Under the pieces are notes generated by a model. The model searched no databases, was not told where the DNA came from, and saw nothing but the letters and a program-made list of their open reading frames with translations. A stretch of 64,000 nucleotides of DNA from positions 10,800,501-10,864,500 of the forward strand of contig NZ_JACHMB010000001.1 in NCBI RefSeq assembly GCF_014204795.1. Reading direction: 5' to 3'. Shown here in pieces: positions 25,068 to 33,659 of this stretch (within the stretch, counting starts at the first letter, position 1; every line of letters begins with the position of its first letter). The DNA comes from Nonomuraea jabiensis. GTDB taxonomy: Bacteria > Actinomycetota > Actinomycetes > Streptosporangiales > Streptosporangiaceae. The translations under genes were made by a program, and so were the position numbers.

Positions 25068-26570
25068 ATGCAGCCTTCATCCGTTCCCTTATCGGGCTCC
25101 CGGGCGGCCGTCGTCGCGGCTGTGGTGGCGGCGCTGGCGATTCTCATGGCCACCGCCCTGACCTGGTCGGCACCGGCCTCGGCGGCGACCACGCCGCTGG
25201 TGGGCGTGGGGTCGGGGCGGTGCCTGGACGTCAGCGGCGCCTCGCAGGCCAACGGCGCGCAGACGCGGATCTGGGACTGCAACGGCCAGCCCGGCCAGCA
25301 GTGGACGTCGACCGCCGCGGGTGAGCTGCGGGTGTACGGCACCAAGTGCCTGGACGTCTACGGCGCCGGCACCGCCGACGGCACCAGCGTGATCATCTGG
25401 GACTGCAACGGCCAGAACAACCAGAAATGGCGCCTCAACGCCGACGGCAGCGTCACCGCGGTCGGCGCGAACAAGTGCCTGGACGTCTCCGGGAACGGCA
25501 CCGCCAACGGCACCAAGGTGCACATCTGGACCTGCCATGGCGGCACCAACCAGAAATGGACCACCGGAACCGAGCCCACCCCGACGCCGACCCCGCCGCC
25601 ACCCGGCGCACGCCCGTGCGACATCTACGCCTCCGGCGGCACGCCGTGCGTGGCCGCGCACAGCACGACCCGGGCGCTCTACGGCTCGTACAACGGCAAC
25701 CTGTACCAGGTCAGGCGCTCCTCCGACAACACGACCAGGAACATCGGCGTGCTGAGCGCGGGCGGTGTCGCCGACGCCGCGGCCCAGGACTCGTTCTGCA
25801 CCGGCACCACGTGCGTCATGACCGTCGTGTACGACCAGTCCGGGCGGGGCAACGACCTGTGGTACCAGGGATCCAGCGTGGTCCCCGGCTCCCCGCAGAG
25901 CAGGCCCGCGATCGCGACCACCGAGTCGCTCACCGTCGGCGGCGGCAAGGCGTACTCGCTCTACATCAACCCCGGCAACAGCTACTGGCGGGACGGCCAC
26001 CTGACCGGCGTGCCCACCGGCAGCGCACCCGAGGGCATGTACATGGTCACCAGCGGCACCCACGTCAACGGCGGCTGCTGCTTCGACTACGGCAACAGCG
26101 AGACGACCAGGAAGGCCGACGCCGCCGGCGCCATGGACGCCATCAACTTCAGCACCCAGTGCTGGTTCGGCGGCTGCCAGGGAACCGGGCCCTGGGTCCA
26201 GGCCGACCTCGAATGGGGGCTCTACCCCGGCGGCAGCCAGTCCTGGAACCCCAACCAGCGGGCCTTCCCCCACAAGTTCGTCACCGCCACGCTGAAGAAC
26301 AACGGCACCAGCCGGTTCGCCATCAAGGGCAGCAACGCGCAGTCCGGCAGCCTGTACACCCTGTACGACGGGCCGCTCCCCAACGGCTACAGCCCGATGA
26401 AGAAGCAGGGGGCCATCATCCTGGGCAGCGGCGGCGACTGCTGCAAGCCCGACGGCGGCGCCAACCTCAGCGCCGGAACCTTCTACGAAGGAGCCATGGT
26501 CGCCGGCTACCCCACCGACGCCACGGAGAACGCCGTCCAGGCCAACATCATCGCCGCCGGCTACCGCTGA
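25068..26570 (+). CDS. Secreted ricin lectin - alpha-L-arabinofuranosidase (GH54-like catalytic domain)
   Basis: 500 aa with a Sec signal (VVAAVVAALAILMATALTWS). The ricin domain is N-terminal (about 45-165) with QQW, QKW and QKW repeats, then a TPTPTPPPP linker, then an AbfB-type catalytic domain from about 180 (CDIYASGGTPCVAAHSTTRA, VVYDQSGRGNDLWYQG, GGCCFDYGNSE, QADLEWGLYPGG, SGGDCCKPDGGANLSAGTFYEGAM). The Glu in DLEWGLYPGG corresponds to the GH54 nucleophile region. Fungal enzymes carry a C-terminal arabinose-binding CBM42; here a ricin domain at the other end replaces it. Start ATG 25068 has AAGGAG 7 nt upstream. Removes arabinose side chains, probably from arabinoxylan. Confidence 0.88.
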   Translation: MQPSSVPLSGSRAAVVAAVVAALAILMATALTWSAPASAATTPLVGVGSGRCLDVSGASQANGAQTRIWDCNGQPGQQWTSTAAGELRVYGTKCLDVYGAGTADGTSVIIWDCNGQNNQKWRLNADGSVTAVGANKCLDVSGNGTANGTKVHIWTCHGGTNQKWTTGTEPTPTPTPPPPGARPCDIYASGGTPCVAAHSTTRALYGSYNGNLYQVRRSSDNTTRNIGVLSAGGVADAAAQDSFCTGTTCVMTVVYDQSGRGNDLWYQGSSVVPGSPQSRPAIATTESLTVGGGKAYSLYINPGNSYWRDGHLTGVPTGSAPEGMYMVTSGTHVNGGCCFDYGNSETTRKADAAGAMDAINFSTQCWFGGCQGTGPWVQADLEWGLYPGGSQSWNPNQRAFPHKFVTATLKNNGTSRFAIKGSNAQSGSLYTLYDGPLPNGYSPMKKQGAIILGSGGDCCKPDGGANLSAGTFYEGAMVAGYPTDATENAVQANIIAAGYR

Positions 26571-26593
26571 CCCGGTCCCCCGGCAAACCGAAC

Positions 26594-26636
26594 GCCGGCC
26601 ACCTGCTTCGCCCGATGAGGGGAGGCGGTGGCCGGC
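26594..26636. terminator. Hairpin between convergent GH54-like and enolase-superfamily genes
   Basis: 10-bp perfect arms GCCGGCCACC / GGTGGCCGGC with a 23-nt loop, 24 nt after the GH54-like stop. Confidence 0.6.
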
Positions 26637-26722
26637 CTGCGGACGAGCCCAGGCCCGCGCCTTCGGGGTAGGTGCCGCGCGAGTTCAGCCATCCGGAGCC
26701 CGTGCCGACGTCGGCCGGGGTG

Positions 26723-27886
26723 CTAGGCCTGATGGAAGCCGCCGTTGACCGCCAGCAGCCGCCGTCCGGCGGGTTCCGGGCGGATGTTGGGGCCCTCGGC
26801 GGCCCTGGCGTTCGGCTTGCGGGTGCACGAGTCGATCGCGTGCTCGTCGATCGTGATGCCGAGACCGGGCGAGTCTCCGAGGATGAACGCGCCGTCCTCG
26901 ACGTACAGGTCGAGCGACAGTCCGAGTGGCGGGTGCAGGTCCTGCAACTCGCTGGCCAGATGGTTCGGCACCGACGTCGCGGCGTGCAGCAGCCCGACCG
27001 GCGTGGTTCCGATCGGGCTGACCGGCAGCTCATGAGCGTGCGCCAGAGCGGACACCCGGAGGAAGTGGGACACCCCCCAGACCGCGGCCGTCTGGACGAT
27101 GTCGACGGCCCCCGCGGCCAGCAGCGGACGGAACTGCTCGAGCCCGGTGAGGTTCTCCCCCGTGGCGACGGAGGCGCGGATCCCGCGGCCGACCACGGCT
27201 AGGCCCTCGGCGTCCCACCGCCGGACCGGCTCTTCGATCCACGTGAGGTCCAGGGTGCGTTCGAGCTCGCAGACGTGCCGGACCGCCTGCTTGCGGGTCC
27301 AGGCCTCGTTCACGTCGAGCATCAGGCCCGGCCGCGATCCGTGCCCGGCCTCGGTCAGGACGTCCCGTACCAGCGTCAGGCGGTGCCGGTCGCGTTCGAT
27401 GTCGAGACCGCCCTTGATCTTGGCCGCGCGCAGACCGTGCTCGGCGTAGACCTGCTGGACCGAGACGAGTTCGTCGTCGGTCAGGCCGATGTCGAGGCCT
27501 GAGGCGTAGGCGGGCACCCGCCGGTCGCGTCCGCCCAGCAACCGCCAGAGCGGTTCACCGGCCAGCTGTGCCTTGATGTCCCACAGGGCGGTGTCGAGCG
27601 CGCCGATCGTGCCGAACACGGCACCGGCGTGGCCCGCCTTGAAGGTCTGCCGCAGCATGCGGTCGTAGAGCGCCGTCACGCCGCGCGGATCCTCGCCCTC
27701 GATCGCGGCGAAGACGGCCTCGATCTCCACGTGCGGCCCGAGGCCGATACCGGTGATCCCCTCGTCGGTGTCCACCATGACGAGCGGCACCGAGACCACT
27801 CCGTCGGCGAAGACGCCGTTGGCGTCACCGACGGGACGGCCCCATTCCTGGACCGTCGTCGTGGTCCGATACCCCGTGATCCGCAT
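26723..27886 (-). CDS. Mandelate racemase/muconate lactonizing-type enzyme (enolase superfamily)
   Basis: 387 aa. N-terminal capping domain, then a TIM barrel with KxK base motif (AAKIKGG), metal ligands Asp in LMLDVNEAW, Glu in WIEEPVRRWD and Glu in VATGENLTG. In the acid-sugar dehydratase subgroup a His normally sits near the barrel end (SPHx); here the text reads LPVSPIGTTP, with Ile in that place. It probably acts on an aldonate or aldonolactone-like compound brought in by the adjacent importer, but the missing His means dehydratase activity should not be assumed. Last gene of the leftward operon, 1 nt after the permease gene. Confidence 0.87.
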   Translation of the reverse strand: MRITGYRTTTTVQEWGRPVGDANGVFADGVVSVPLVMVDTDEGITGIGLGPHVEIEAVFAAIEGEDPRGVTALYDRMLRQTFKAGHAGAVFGTIGALDTALWDIKAQLAGEPLWRLLGGRDRRVPAYASGLDIGLTDDELVSVQQVYAEHGLRAAKIKGGLDIERDRHRLTLVRDVLTEAGHGSRPGLMLDVNEAWTRKQAVRHVCELERTLDLTWIEEPVRRWDAEGLAVVGRGIRASVATGENLTGLEQFRPLLAAGAVDIVQTAAVWGVSHFLRVSALAHAHELPVSPIGTTPVGLLHAATSVPNHLASELQDLHPPLGLSLDLYVEDGAFILGDSPGLGITIDEHAIDSCTRKPNARAAEGPNIRPEPAGRRLLAVNGGFHQA

Positions 27887-27887
27887 G

Positions 27888-28715
27888 TCAGCCCTTCGTG
27901 GAACCGGCGGTGACGCCGTCGGCGATCTGCCGCTGGAGGAACAGATAGATCATCAGCACGGGAACCGCCGCGATCAGGACCCCCGAGGCGAAGGTGGGGA
28001 TGTCGTCGGAATACTGTCCGCGCAGCGCGTTGACCCCGATCATGAGGGTGCGATGCTCGGGCGACGGCATCATGAGCAGGGAGATGAGCACGTCGTTCCA
28101 GCAGAACAGGGCGTCGAGAATGCCGACCGACAGCAGCGCCGGAACGCCCAGCGGGAGCATGATCCGCCGGTACACGCCGTACACCGTGTTCCCGTCGATC
28201 CTGGCCGCGTCGACGATCTCCGCCGGAATGGTCCTGTAGTGGCTCGTCATCAGGAAGACGGTGAACGGGAGGAACTGCGCGACGTAGGCCAGGATCAGTC
28301 CCGGATAGGTGTCGATGAGCCCGCTGTCGGCCATGACCCTGGTGAGCGGCACCATGATCACCTGGAACGGGACGAACAGCCCCGCGAGACAGCCCAGGAA
28401 GATCACCGAAGAACCGCGAAAGCGCAGCTGGCTCAGCGCGAAGCCCGCCATCGACCCCAACAGCAGCAGCAGGGCCACGGCGAATGCCACGACGACGAAC
28501 GAGTTGACGAAGTACCGCGCCATTCCGGCGCCGGCCCAGGCCTCGGCGAGGTTCTCCCAGCGCAGGGAACCCGCCGGGGAGAACCGGTCGAGGACGTAGT
28601 CGCGCCGGGTCTTCATCGCGACGTTGGCGGTGAACAGGAGAGGATAGATCGTCGCCAGCGCGAGCACGGCCATCGGAACAGCGGCCGCCCACCTGGCCAG
28701 ACGCCTGCCGGGCAT
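27888..28715 (-). CDS. Carbohydrate ABC transporter permease (MalG type)
   Basis: 275 aa, six predicted membrane helices. The EAA-loop region EIVDAARIDGNTVYGVYRRIMLPLGVPAL contacts the ATPase. Start ATG 28715 overlaps the stop of the upstream permease gene by one base (TGATG). No ATPase gene is present in this operon, so a shared MsiK-type ATPase encoded elsewhere is expected, as in other actinobacteria. Confidence 0.92.
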   Translation of the reverse strand: MPGRRLARWAAAVPMAVLALATIYPLLFTANVAMKTRRDYVLDRFSPAGSLRWENLAEAWAGAGMARYFVNSFVVVAFAVALLLLLGSMAGFALSQLRFRGSSVIFLGCLAGLFVPFQVIMVPLTRVMADSGLIDTYPGLILAYVAQFLPFTVFLMTSHYRTIPAEIVDAARIDGNTVYGVYRRIMLPLGVPALLSVGILDALFCWNDVLISLLMMPSPEHRTLMIGVNALRGQYSDDIPTFASGVLIAAVPVLMIYLFLQRQIADGVTAGSTKG

Positions 28716-29677
28716 CAGTCCTGCCTCCCCGCGCGGCGGAGCAGGGTGATCTGCAGGAGCCCCACCACGAGCATGACGACGAACAGGACCGTCGAGGCGG
28801 CCGAGGCGAGCGCGGGCCGGTTCATCTGTCCCTGCTCGTGCCAGATGTAGTACTCCGGCAGGTAGGTCGATCCCTCCGGGCCTCCGCTGGTCATGATGAA
28901 GAGCAGGCCGAACATGGATGTCAGCATCCCGATCATCGTGGTCACGAAGACGAACTGAATGGTGCGCGTCAGGCTCGGGATGATCACGTGCCAGATGATC
29001 TGGCGGAGCGACGCGCCGTCCACGCGGGCGGCGTCCAGCAGCGAGGCGTCCAGGGTGCTGAATCCGGCGAGGAACACCACCAGAGCCATCCCGAACGTCG
29101 CCCATACGTGCACGCCGACCACCGTGAACATGGCGATGCCCGGATCGCCGAGCCAGTCGACCGGGCCGACGCCGACCGCCCCGAGGACGGCGTTCAACGG
29201 GCCGTCGAACCCGAGCATGAGGTTGAAGATCGCACCGACGATCACCGGCGAGAGCACGGCCGGGAAGAAATAGACGCTGCGGTAGACCCGGTGACCCGGC
29301 ACGCGCAGATAGATGAAGGTCGCCAGCAGCCCCGGAATCGCCACCGCCACGGGAAGCAGCAGCACCAGCAGCCCGACGTTGCGCAGCGAGGTGCGGAACA
29401 ACGGGTCGCCGGCCAGCTCCAGGTAGTTGCCCAGGCCGACGGGCGTTCCGTTGAGCTCGCCGTCACCCGTGAAGGAGAAGTTGACCCCCAGGACCAGCGG
29501 CCACAGGCGCAGCACCACGATGATCAGTACGGCCGGGGCCACCAGGACGTAGGGCGCGAGGCGCTCCGCGCGCCCCCTACGGGTGTCGCGGCGGCGTCCC
29601 CGGTGCGTGACGGTCGATGCGCCGGTCCGCCCGGAGCCGGCCGGGCGGACCAACGAGGACGGACTTCCGATCGGCAC
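28715..29677 (-). CDS. Carbohydrate ABC transporter permease (MalF type)
   Basis: 320 aa. A 40-residue Arg-rich N-terminal tail precedes the first helix (LAPYVLVAPAVLIIVVLRLWP); six helices in all. EAA loop: LLDAARVDGASLRQIIWHVIIPSL. It lies 4 nt after the binding-protein gene. The true start may be an internal codon, because the tail is not conserved in the family. Confidence 0.9.
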   Translation of the reverse strand: MPIGSPSSLVRPAGSGRTGASTVTHRGRRRDTRRGRAERLAPYVLVAPAVLIIVVLRLWPLVLGVNFSFTGDGELNGTPVGLGNYLELAGDPLFRTSLRNVGLLVLLLPVAVAIPGLLATFIYLRVPGHRVYRSVYFFPAVLSPVIVGAIFNLMLGFDGPLNAVLGAVGVGPVDWLGDPGIAMFTVVGVHVWATFGMALVVFLAGFSTLDASLLDAARVDGASLRQIIWHVIIPSLTRTIQFVFVTTMIGMLTSMFGLLFIMTSGGPEGSTYLPEYYIWHEQGQMNRPALASAASTVLFVVMLVVGLLQITLLRRAGRQD

Positions 29678-29681
29678 GCGG

Positions 29682-30959
29682 TCAGCCTGCCCGGTCGGAG
29701 GCGGCCAGCTGCTCCACAGCCTTGTCCACGGTGGTCGACCCGCTCAGGAGCTGCTGGGACAGTCTTCCCATCAGGTCCAGGGTCTTGGAGGACAGCGCCA
29801 CGTGCAGGGCGGGCTTGCCCGTCTTGATCTCGGACACGATCGTGGCGACGGCCGGGCCGGCCTGCGAGACGTCGATCGTCGTGTCGGCCGCGATCGCGCC
29901 GGCCTTGGCGTAGAACGCCGTCAAGGCGTCGGTCGAGGTCAGGGAGCGCACGAGATCGGCGGCCAGTGCGGGGTCCTTCGTCCATTTGGCGACCGCGTAA
30001 CCGATGCCGCCGTCGTACGGAAGGCTCGGGGTGGCTCCGCCGGTGACGACGGGGGCCTGCATGACGCCGATCTTGTCGGGCGGCAGGAACTCGCCGAAGT
30101 CCTTCCAGTGCCCGATGTCCGACATCAGCCCGATGATGTGCGCGGCCTTACCGGTCTTGAAGACTCTGAAGATGTCGGTGAACATCGCGGTGGAGTTGGC
30201 GCCGTCGTTGTTCAGCCCCTTGTCGCCGGCTTCCTTCCACAGCTCGAAGATCCGCCTGACGTGAGGAGAGGTCCAGTCGCGCTTCCCGGCGATCCAGGCG
30301 TCGTACTCCTGAGGCGTCAGGATGCCGGATCCGAGACCCGACAGGAAGAACTGGATGCCGAAGCCCTCCTTGTTGCCGAGCGCGAAGCAGGTGGCCCCGG
30401 TCGCCTTCTTGATGGCGGCGCAGCCGCTGACGAACTCGTTCCAGGTCTTGGGCGGGTTCGCCGGGTCGAGGCCGGCCTTCTCGTAGAGCGTCTTGTTGTA
30501 GTAGATCGGGTGCCCCTGCAGGGTCACCGGTGCGGCGTAGGTCTTGCCGTCCTTGCTGAACGCGTCCCAGCCCGCCAGCCGGCTCTTGTCCTCGGCCACG
30601 TACTGGTCCAGCGGAAGGAGCGCGGTGACCCGGTCGCGGATCTGCCCTCCCCCGTTGAAGAGCATGACGTCGGGCCCCTTGCTGGACTGGATGGCCGTGC
30701 CGAGCAGGGTGTAGTACTGGTCGAACGGCTGGGCGACGAACTCGACGGTGACTCCCGGATGCCGCTTGGCGAAGTCGGCCTTGGCCTTCTCGATGTAGGC
30801 CGCGGCGGCCGGTTCACCGGACTTCCAGTCCCAGACCACGATCTTCTGCTGCTTCTGCGTCGAGCCCCCCGAGGGGGACTCGGTCCGGGCCGCGCTCCCG
30901 CAACCGGCCAGGACCAGTGCGGCGACCATGAAGGCCGGCCACAGTGCTCGCTGCTTCAT
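29682..30959 (-). CDS. Extracellular sugar-binding lipoprotein (ABC transporter, family 1)
   Basis: 425 aa. Lipoprotein signal MKQRALWPAFMVAALVLAGC with lipobox, then SBP_bac_1 landmarks (DVMLFNGGGQIRDRVTALLPLDQY, TYAAPVTLQGHPIYYNKTLYEKAGLDPANPPKTWNEF, GGIGYAVAKWTKDP). Start ATG 30959 is preferred over 31025, which would place 22 non-hydrophobic residues before the signal. First gene of the operon that ends with the enolase-superfamily gene. Confidence 0.92.
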   Translation of the reverse strand: MKQRALWPAFMVAALVLAGCGSAARTESPSGGSTQKQQKIVVWDWKSGEPAAAAYIEKAKADFAKRHPGVTVEFVAQPFDQYYTLLGTAIQSSKGPDVMLFNGGGQIRDRVTALLPLDQYVAEDKSRLAGWDAFSKDGKTYAAPVTLQGHPIYYNKTLYEKAGLDPANPPKTWNEFVSGCAAIKKATGATCFALGNKEGFGIQFFLSGLGSGILTPQEYDAWIAGKRDWTSPHVRRIFELWKEAGDKGLNNDGANSTAMFTDIFRVFKTGKAAHIIGLMSDIGHWKDFGEFLPPDKIGVMQAPVVTGGATPSLPYDGGIGYAVAKWTKDPALAADLVRSLTSTDALTAFYAKAGAIAADTTIDVSQAGPAVATIVSEIKTGKPALHVALSSKTLDLMGRLSQQLLSGSTTVDKAVEQLAASDRAG

Positions 30960-30996
30960 TGCTGCCCGCTTTCCGAGGACCGCTGGACCAGGCGCA

Positions 30997-31025
30997 AACA
31001 TAATTCGTATGACGTATAACGTCAA
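30997..31025 (-). promoter_or_regulatory. Promoter of the importer/enolase-superfamily operon with a GntR-type operator in the spacer
   Basis: Minus strand: TTGACG (31025-31020), 17 nt, TATGTT (31002-30997). The perfect palindrome TGACGTATAACGTCA (6-3-6, 31010-31024) fills the spacer and part of the -35. Its core GTATAAC fits the FadR-subfamily pattern GTnnnAC. The divergent gene encodes a FadR-type regulator, so repression by it is likely. Confidence 0.75.
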
Positions 31026-31069
31026 TAGGGCTCACGTATACTGACGCGGTGGCGCGCCAGGAGGGGTCT

Positions 31070-31840
31070 ATGACGACATCGCAGGAAACGCCTGGCAGCG
31101 TCCCGGCGCCACCGGCCTGGGTGCGACGTCCTGCCAGTCTCGCCAGAGCGGTGACAGCCGAGCTGGTGGAGCGCATCGTTCGCGGCGTGCACCCGCCTGG
31201 GACCTCGCTGCCCCCCGAGCCCGCGCTGTGCGAGGCCTTCTCCGTGAGCCGCACGGTCGTGCGGGAAGCGGTGAAACTCCTGCAGGAGAAGGGGCTGGTA
31301 CGCGTCCGGCAGGGCTCCGGCACCATGGTGACCCCGCCGACGATGTGGGACATGCTCGACGAGCTCGTCCTCGCCGCGACCATCGCCGCGGAGGAGAGCC
31401 TGGCGATCCTCGACGACCTCGTCGTCACCCGGCGCGTGCTGGAGTCCGACATGGCCAACGTCGCCGCCCGCGTGGCGGGGCCGGACACCGTGGAGCAGCT
31501 GCGGGCCTTGGTGGATCGGATGGACGAGCTCGTGGACGACCCGGTCACGTACGCCGACAGCGACCGTGCCTTCCACGACACGATCATGCAGGCGTCGGGA
31601 AACCGCATCGCCCGCGGCGTCGTACGGGCGCTGGAAAGCCAGGTCGTCAACACCGCCCGATACCTGGGCCGGACCGAGCGGGCGCTCTGCGTGGCGTCGA
31701 ACCTCGGCCACCGCCGCATCTACGAACGCATCGCCGCCCACGATCCCGGGGGCGCCGCCGAGGCGATGTTCAACCACATCACCGAGGCCTGGATCGTCCG
31801 CCGCAGCGGAACGGCCGATCCCGTGCGGCTGCGGCGTTAG
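31070..31840 (+). CDS. GntR-family transcriptional regulator (FadR subfamily)
   Basis: 256 aa. Winged helix about 20-85 (PGTSLPPEPALCEAFSVSRTVVREAVKLLQEKGLVRVRQGSGTMV), FCD domain after it (ILDDLVVTRRVLESDMANVAARVAG, AFHDTIMQASGNRIARGVV, HRRIYERIAAHDPGGAAEAM). ATG 31070 has AGGAGGGG 4 nt upstream. An in-frame GTG at 31049 lies 6 nt after TATACT (31037-31042) and could be a leaderless start. Divergent from the importer operon across the palindrome at 31010; likely autoregulated. Confidence 0.9.
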   Translation: MTTSQETPGSVPAPPAWVRRPASLARAVTAELVERIVRGVHPPGTSLPPEPALCEAFSVSRTVVREAVKLLQEKGLVRVRQGSGTMVTPPTMWDMLDELVLAATIAAEESLAILDDLVVTRRVLESDMANVAARVAGPDTVEQLRALVDRMDELVDDPVTYADSDRAFHDTIMQASGNRIARGVVRALESQVVNTARYLGRTERALCVASNLGHRRIYERIAAHDPGGAAEAMFNHITEAWIVRRSGTADPVRLRR

Positions 31841-31857
31841 CACCCGTTCGCGTCCTC

Positions 31858-31891
31858 GGAACCGATTCGATCGAGGGCTGTGAAAGTTTCA
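31858..31891. promoter_or_regulatory. Adjacent type B (GGAACCGATTCG) and type A (TGAAAGTTTCA) sites
   Basis: Type B-like site 31858-31869 and perfect type A palindrome 31881-31891, only 12 bp apart, in the 366-bp region before the esterase gene. A TTGACA at 31993-31998 further downstream may be the -35 of that gene; its -10 is weak. Confidence 0.6.
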
Positions 31892-32083
31892 TCGCGGCAC
31901 GTCAGTGGTGGCCGCGGCCGCTTCTCCTGGTCAGACGCCGGAGCGCCGGGCCCGTCTCAGGCGCAGGTCCCCAACGTCGAGAAGGCCGATCCTTGACAGG
32001 TCTTGTCACGGTCAGATTTGCTCCGCTGCACCATCGCCTCCAGCCGCCAGGAAGAAAGGAGATCCCATTGACGGCGGCGTTGA

Positions 32084-32095
32084 GTGAGCGCTAAC
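32084..32095. promoter_or_regulatory. LacI-type operator-like site GTGAGCGCTAAC (type C)
   Basis: One mismatch from the palindrome GTTAGCGCTAAC, which has the central GC of LacI-family operators. A second near copy is at 50415-50428 before the CE3-like esterase gene. Confidence 0.5.
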
Positions 32096-32206
32096 ACTTC
32101 ACGAACTCGACCGGCCGGCCGCCAATGCCCGCGCCCCGGAAAAGGTGGTGGAAGTGGCTTCCCTTTTACGTTTTTCACCCCCAAGAACGGCAAAGGAATT
32201 CGCGTG

Positions 32207-33562
32207 ATGTCGAGGCTCAGGTACCTCTTCACCGCTATCGCGTCCGCTGTACTGCTCGTCGTCCTGGCCACGGTGCATACGGCGCTGGGCGACAGCGCGC
32301 CCCCGTCTCTCGCACAGCGGAGCGCCCTCGCGGGCACCGCGGGATGCGGAAAGACCCCGACGCTGAGAAGCGGTCCGCAGTCGATTACGACCAGCGGGAA
32401 AAATCGCAGCTACATTCTGAGAATTCCGGACAACTACAACAACAACACCCCCTACCGGTTGATCTTCGGATTCCACTGGAATGGCGGCACCGCCAACGAT
32501 GTCGACGGGGGCGGAACCAGCGGGTACCCCTGGTCCTACTACGGGCTCAGGGCTCTGTCGAACAACACCGCCATCTTCGTCGCGCCCCAGGGCTTCAACA
32601 ACGGCTGGGCCAACTCGGGCGGCGAGGACACCACCTTCGTCGACGACATGATCCGCCGGATCGAGGCGGACCTCTGCGTGGACACCTCCCAGCGCTTCGC
32701 CATGGGCTTCAGCTACGGCGGCGGCATGAGCTACTCGCTCGCGTGTAACAGGGCGACGGTCTTCCGCGCCGTGGCGGTCTACTCCGGCGGGCAGCTCAGC
32801 GGGTGCAGCGGCGGCAACGAGCCCATCGCGTACATCGGGCTGCACGGCCTCAGGGACGGGGTGCTCAACATCTCCGCGGGCCGGTCGCTGCGTGACAGGT
32901 TCGTCAGGAACAACGGCTGCACCCCCCAGAACCCGCCGGAGCCGGCGCAGGGCAGCCTGACGCACATCGTCACGTACTACTCGGGGTGCCGGGCCGGGTA
33001 TCCGGTCGCTTGGGCGGCGTTCGACGCCGGCCACACCCCCGGTCCCGTGGACGGGAAGCCCGGCGACCTGGAGCCAGGCGAGAAGTCCTGGACCAGGCCG
33101 GTGGTGTGGGAATTCTTCACGCAGTTCGGAGGCAGCGACCCGAACCCGACGCCCACCCCCACGGTTGACCCGCCGGCGGCGGGCGCGCTCAAGGGCGCGG
33201 GATCGGGCCGGTGCCTGGACGTCAGCGGCGCCTCGCAGGCCAACGGCGCGCAGACGCAGATCTGGGACTGCAACGGCCAGGCCAACCAGCAGTGGGCCGC
33301 CACCAGTTCCGGCGAGCTGCGGGTCTACGGCGGCAAGTGCCTGGACGTGAACGGCGCCGGGACGGCGGACGGCACCGCCGTGATCATCTGGGACTGCAAC
33401 GGCCAGAACAACCAGAAGTGGCGACTCAACGCCGACGGCAGCGTCACCGCGGTCGGCGCCAACAAGTGCCTGGACGTGTCCGGGTACGGCACCGCCAACG
33501 GCACCAAGGTGCAGATCTGGACCTGCACCGGCGCCACCAACCAGAAGTGGGCCCGCGCCTGA
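32207..33562 (+). CDS. Secreted CE1-type esterase (feruloyl/acetylxylan esterase-like) with ricin domain
   Basis: 451 aa. Sec signal (LRYLFTAIASAVLLVVLATVHTALG), alpha/beta-hydrolase domain about 35-310: RSYILRIPDNYNNNTPYRLIF, oxyanion region GFHWNGG, nucleophile elbow GFSYGGG (Ser), catalytic His region AFDAGHTPG. TPTPT linker, ricin domain about 330-451. Probably removes ferulate or acetate from xylan. Start ATG 32207 (or GTG 32204) follows AAAGGAA; an in-frame ATG at 32084 is unlikely because it would put 41 residues before the signal peptide and lies on the type C site. Confidence 0.87.
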   Translation: MSRLRYLFTAIASAVLLVVLATVHTALGDSAPPSLAQRSALAGTAGCGKTPTLRSGPQSITTSGKNRSYILRIPDNYNNNTPYRLIFGFHWNGGTANDVDGGGTSGYPWSYYGLRALSNNTAIFVAPQGFNNGWANSGGEDTTFVDDMIRRIEADLCVDTSQRFAMGFSYGGGMSYSLACNRATVFRAVAVYSGGQLSGCSGGNEPIAYIGLHGLRDGVLNISAGRSLRDRFVRNNGCTPQNPPEPAQGSLTHIVTYYSGCRAGYPVAWAAFDAGHTPGPVDGKPGDLEPGEKSWTRPVVWEFFTQFGGSDPNPTPTPTVDPPAAGALKGAGSGRCLDVSGASQANGAQTQIWDCNGQANQQWAATSSGELRVYGGKCLDVNGAGTADGTAVIIWDCNGQNNQKWRLNADGSVTAVGANKCLDVSGYGTANGTKVQIWTCTGATNQKWARA

Positions 33563-33590
33563 CACAGCCCGTGACAGCTGACCACGCGCC

Positions 33591-33622
33591 ATCGCCGGGG
33601 ACGAGCCATCGCCCCCGGCGAT
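33591..33622. terminator. Hairpin after the esterase gene
   Basis: 10-bp arms ATCGCCGGGG / CCCCGGCGAT, 12-nt loop, in the 97-bp gap before the GH95 gene, so GH95 probably has its own promoter or receives partial read-through. Confidence 0.6.
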
Positions 33623-33659
33623 CGCCACGAGCACACCCCGATGGGCTTGGAGAACCGAA

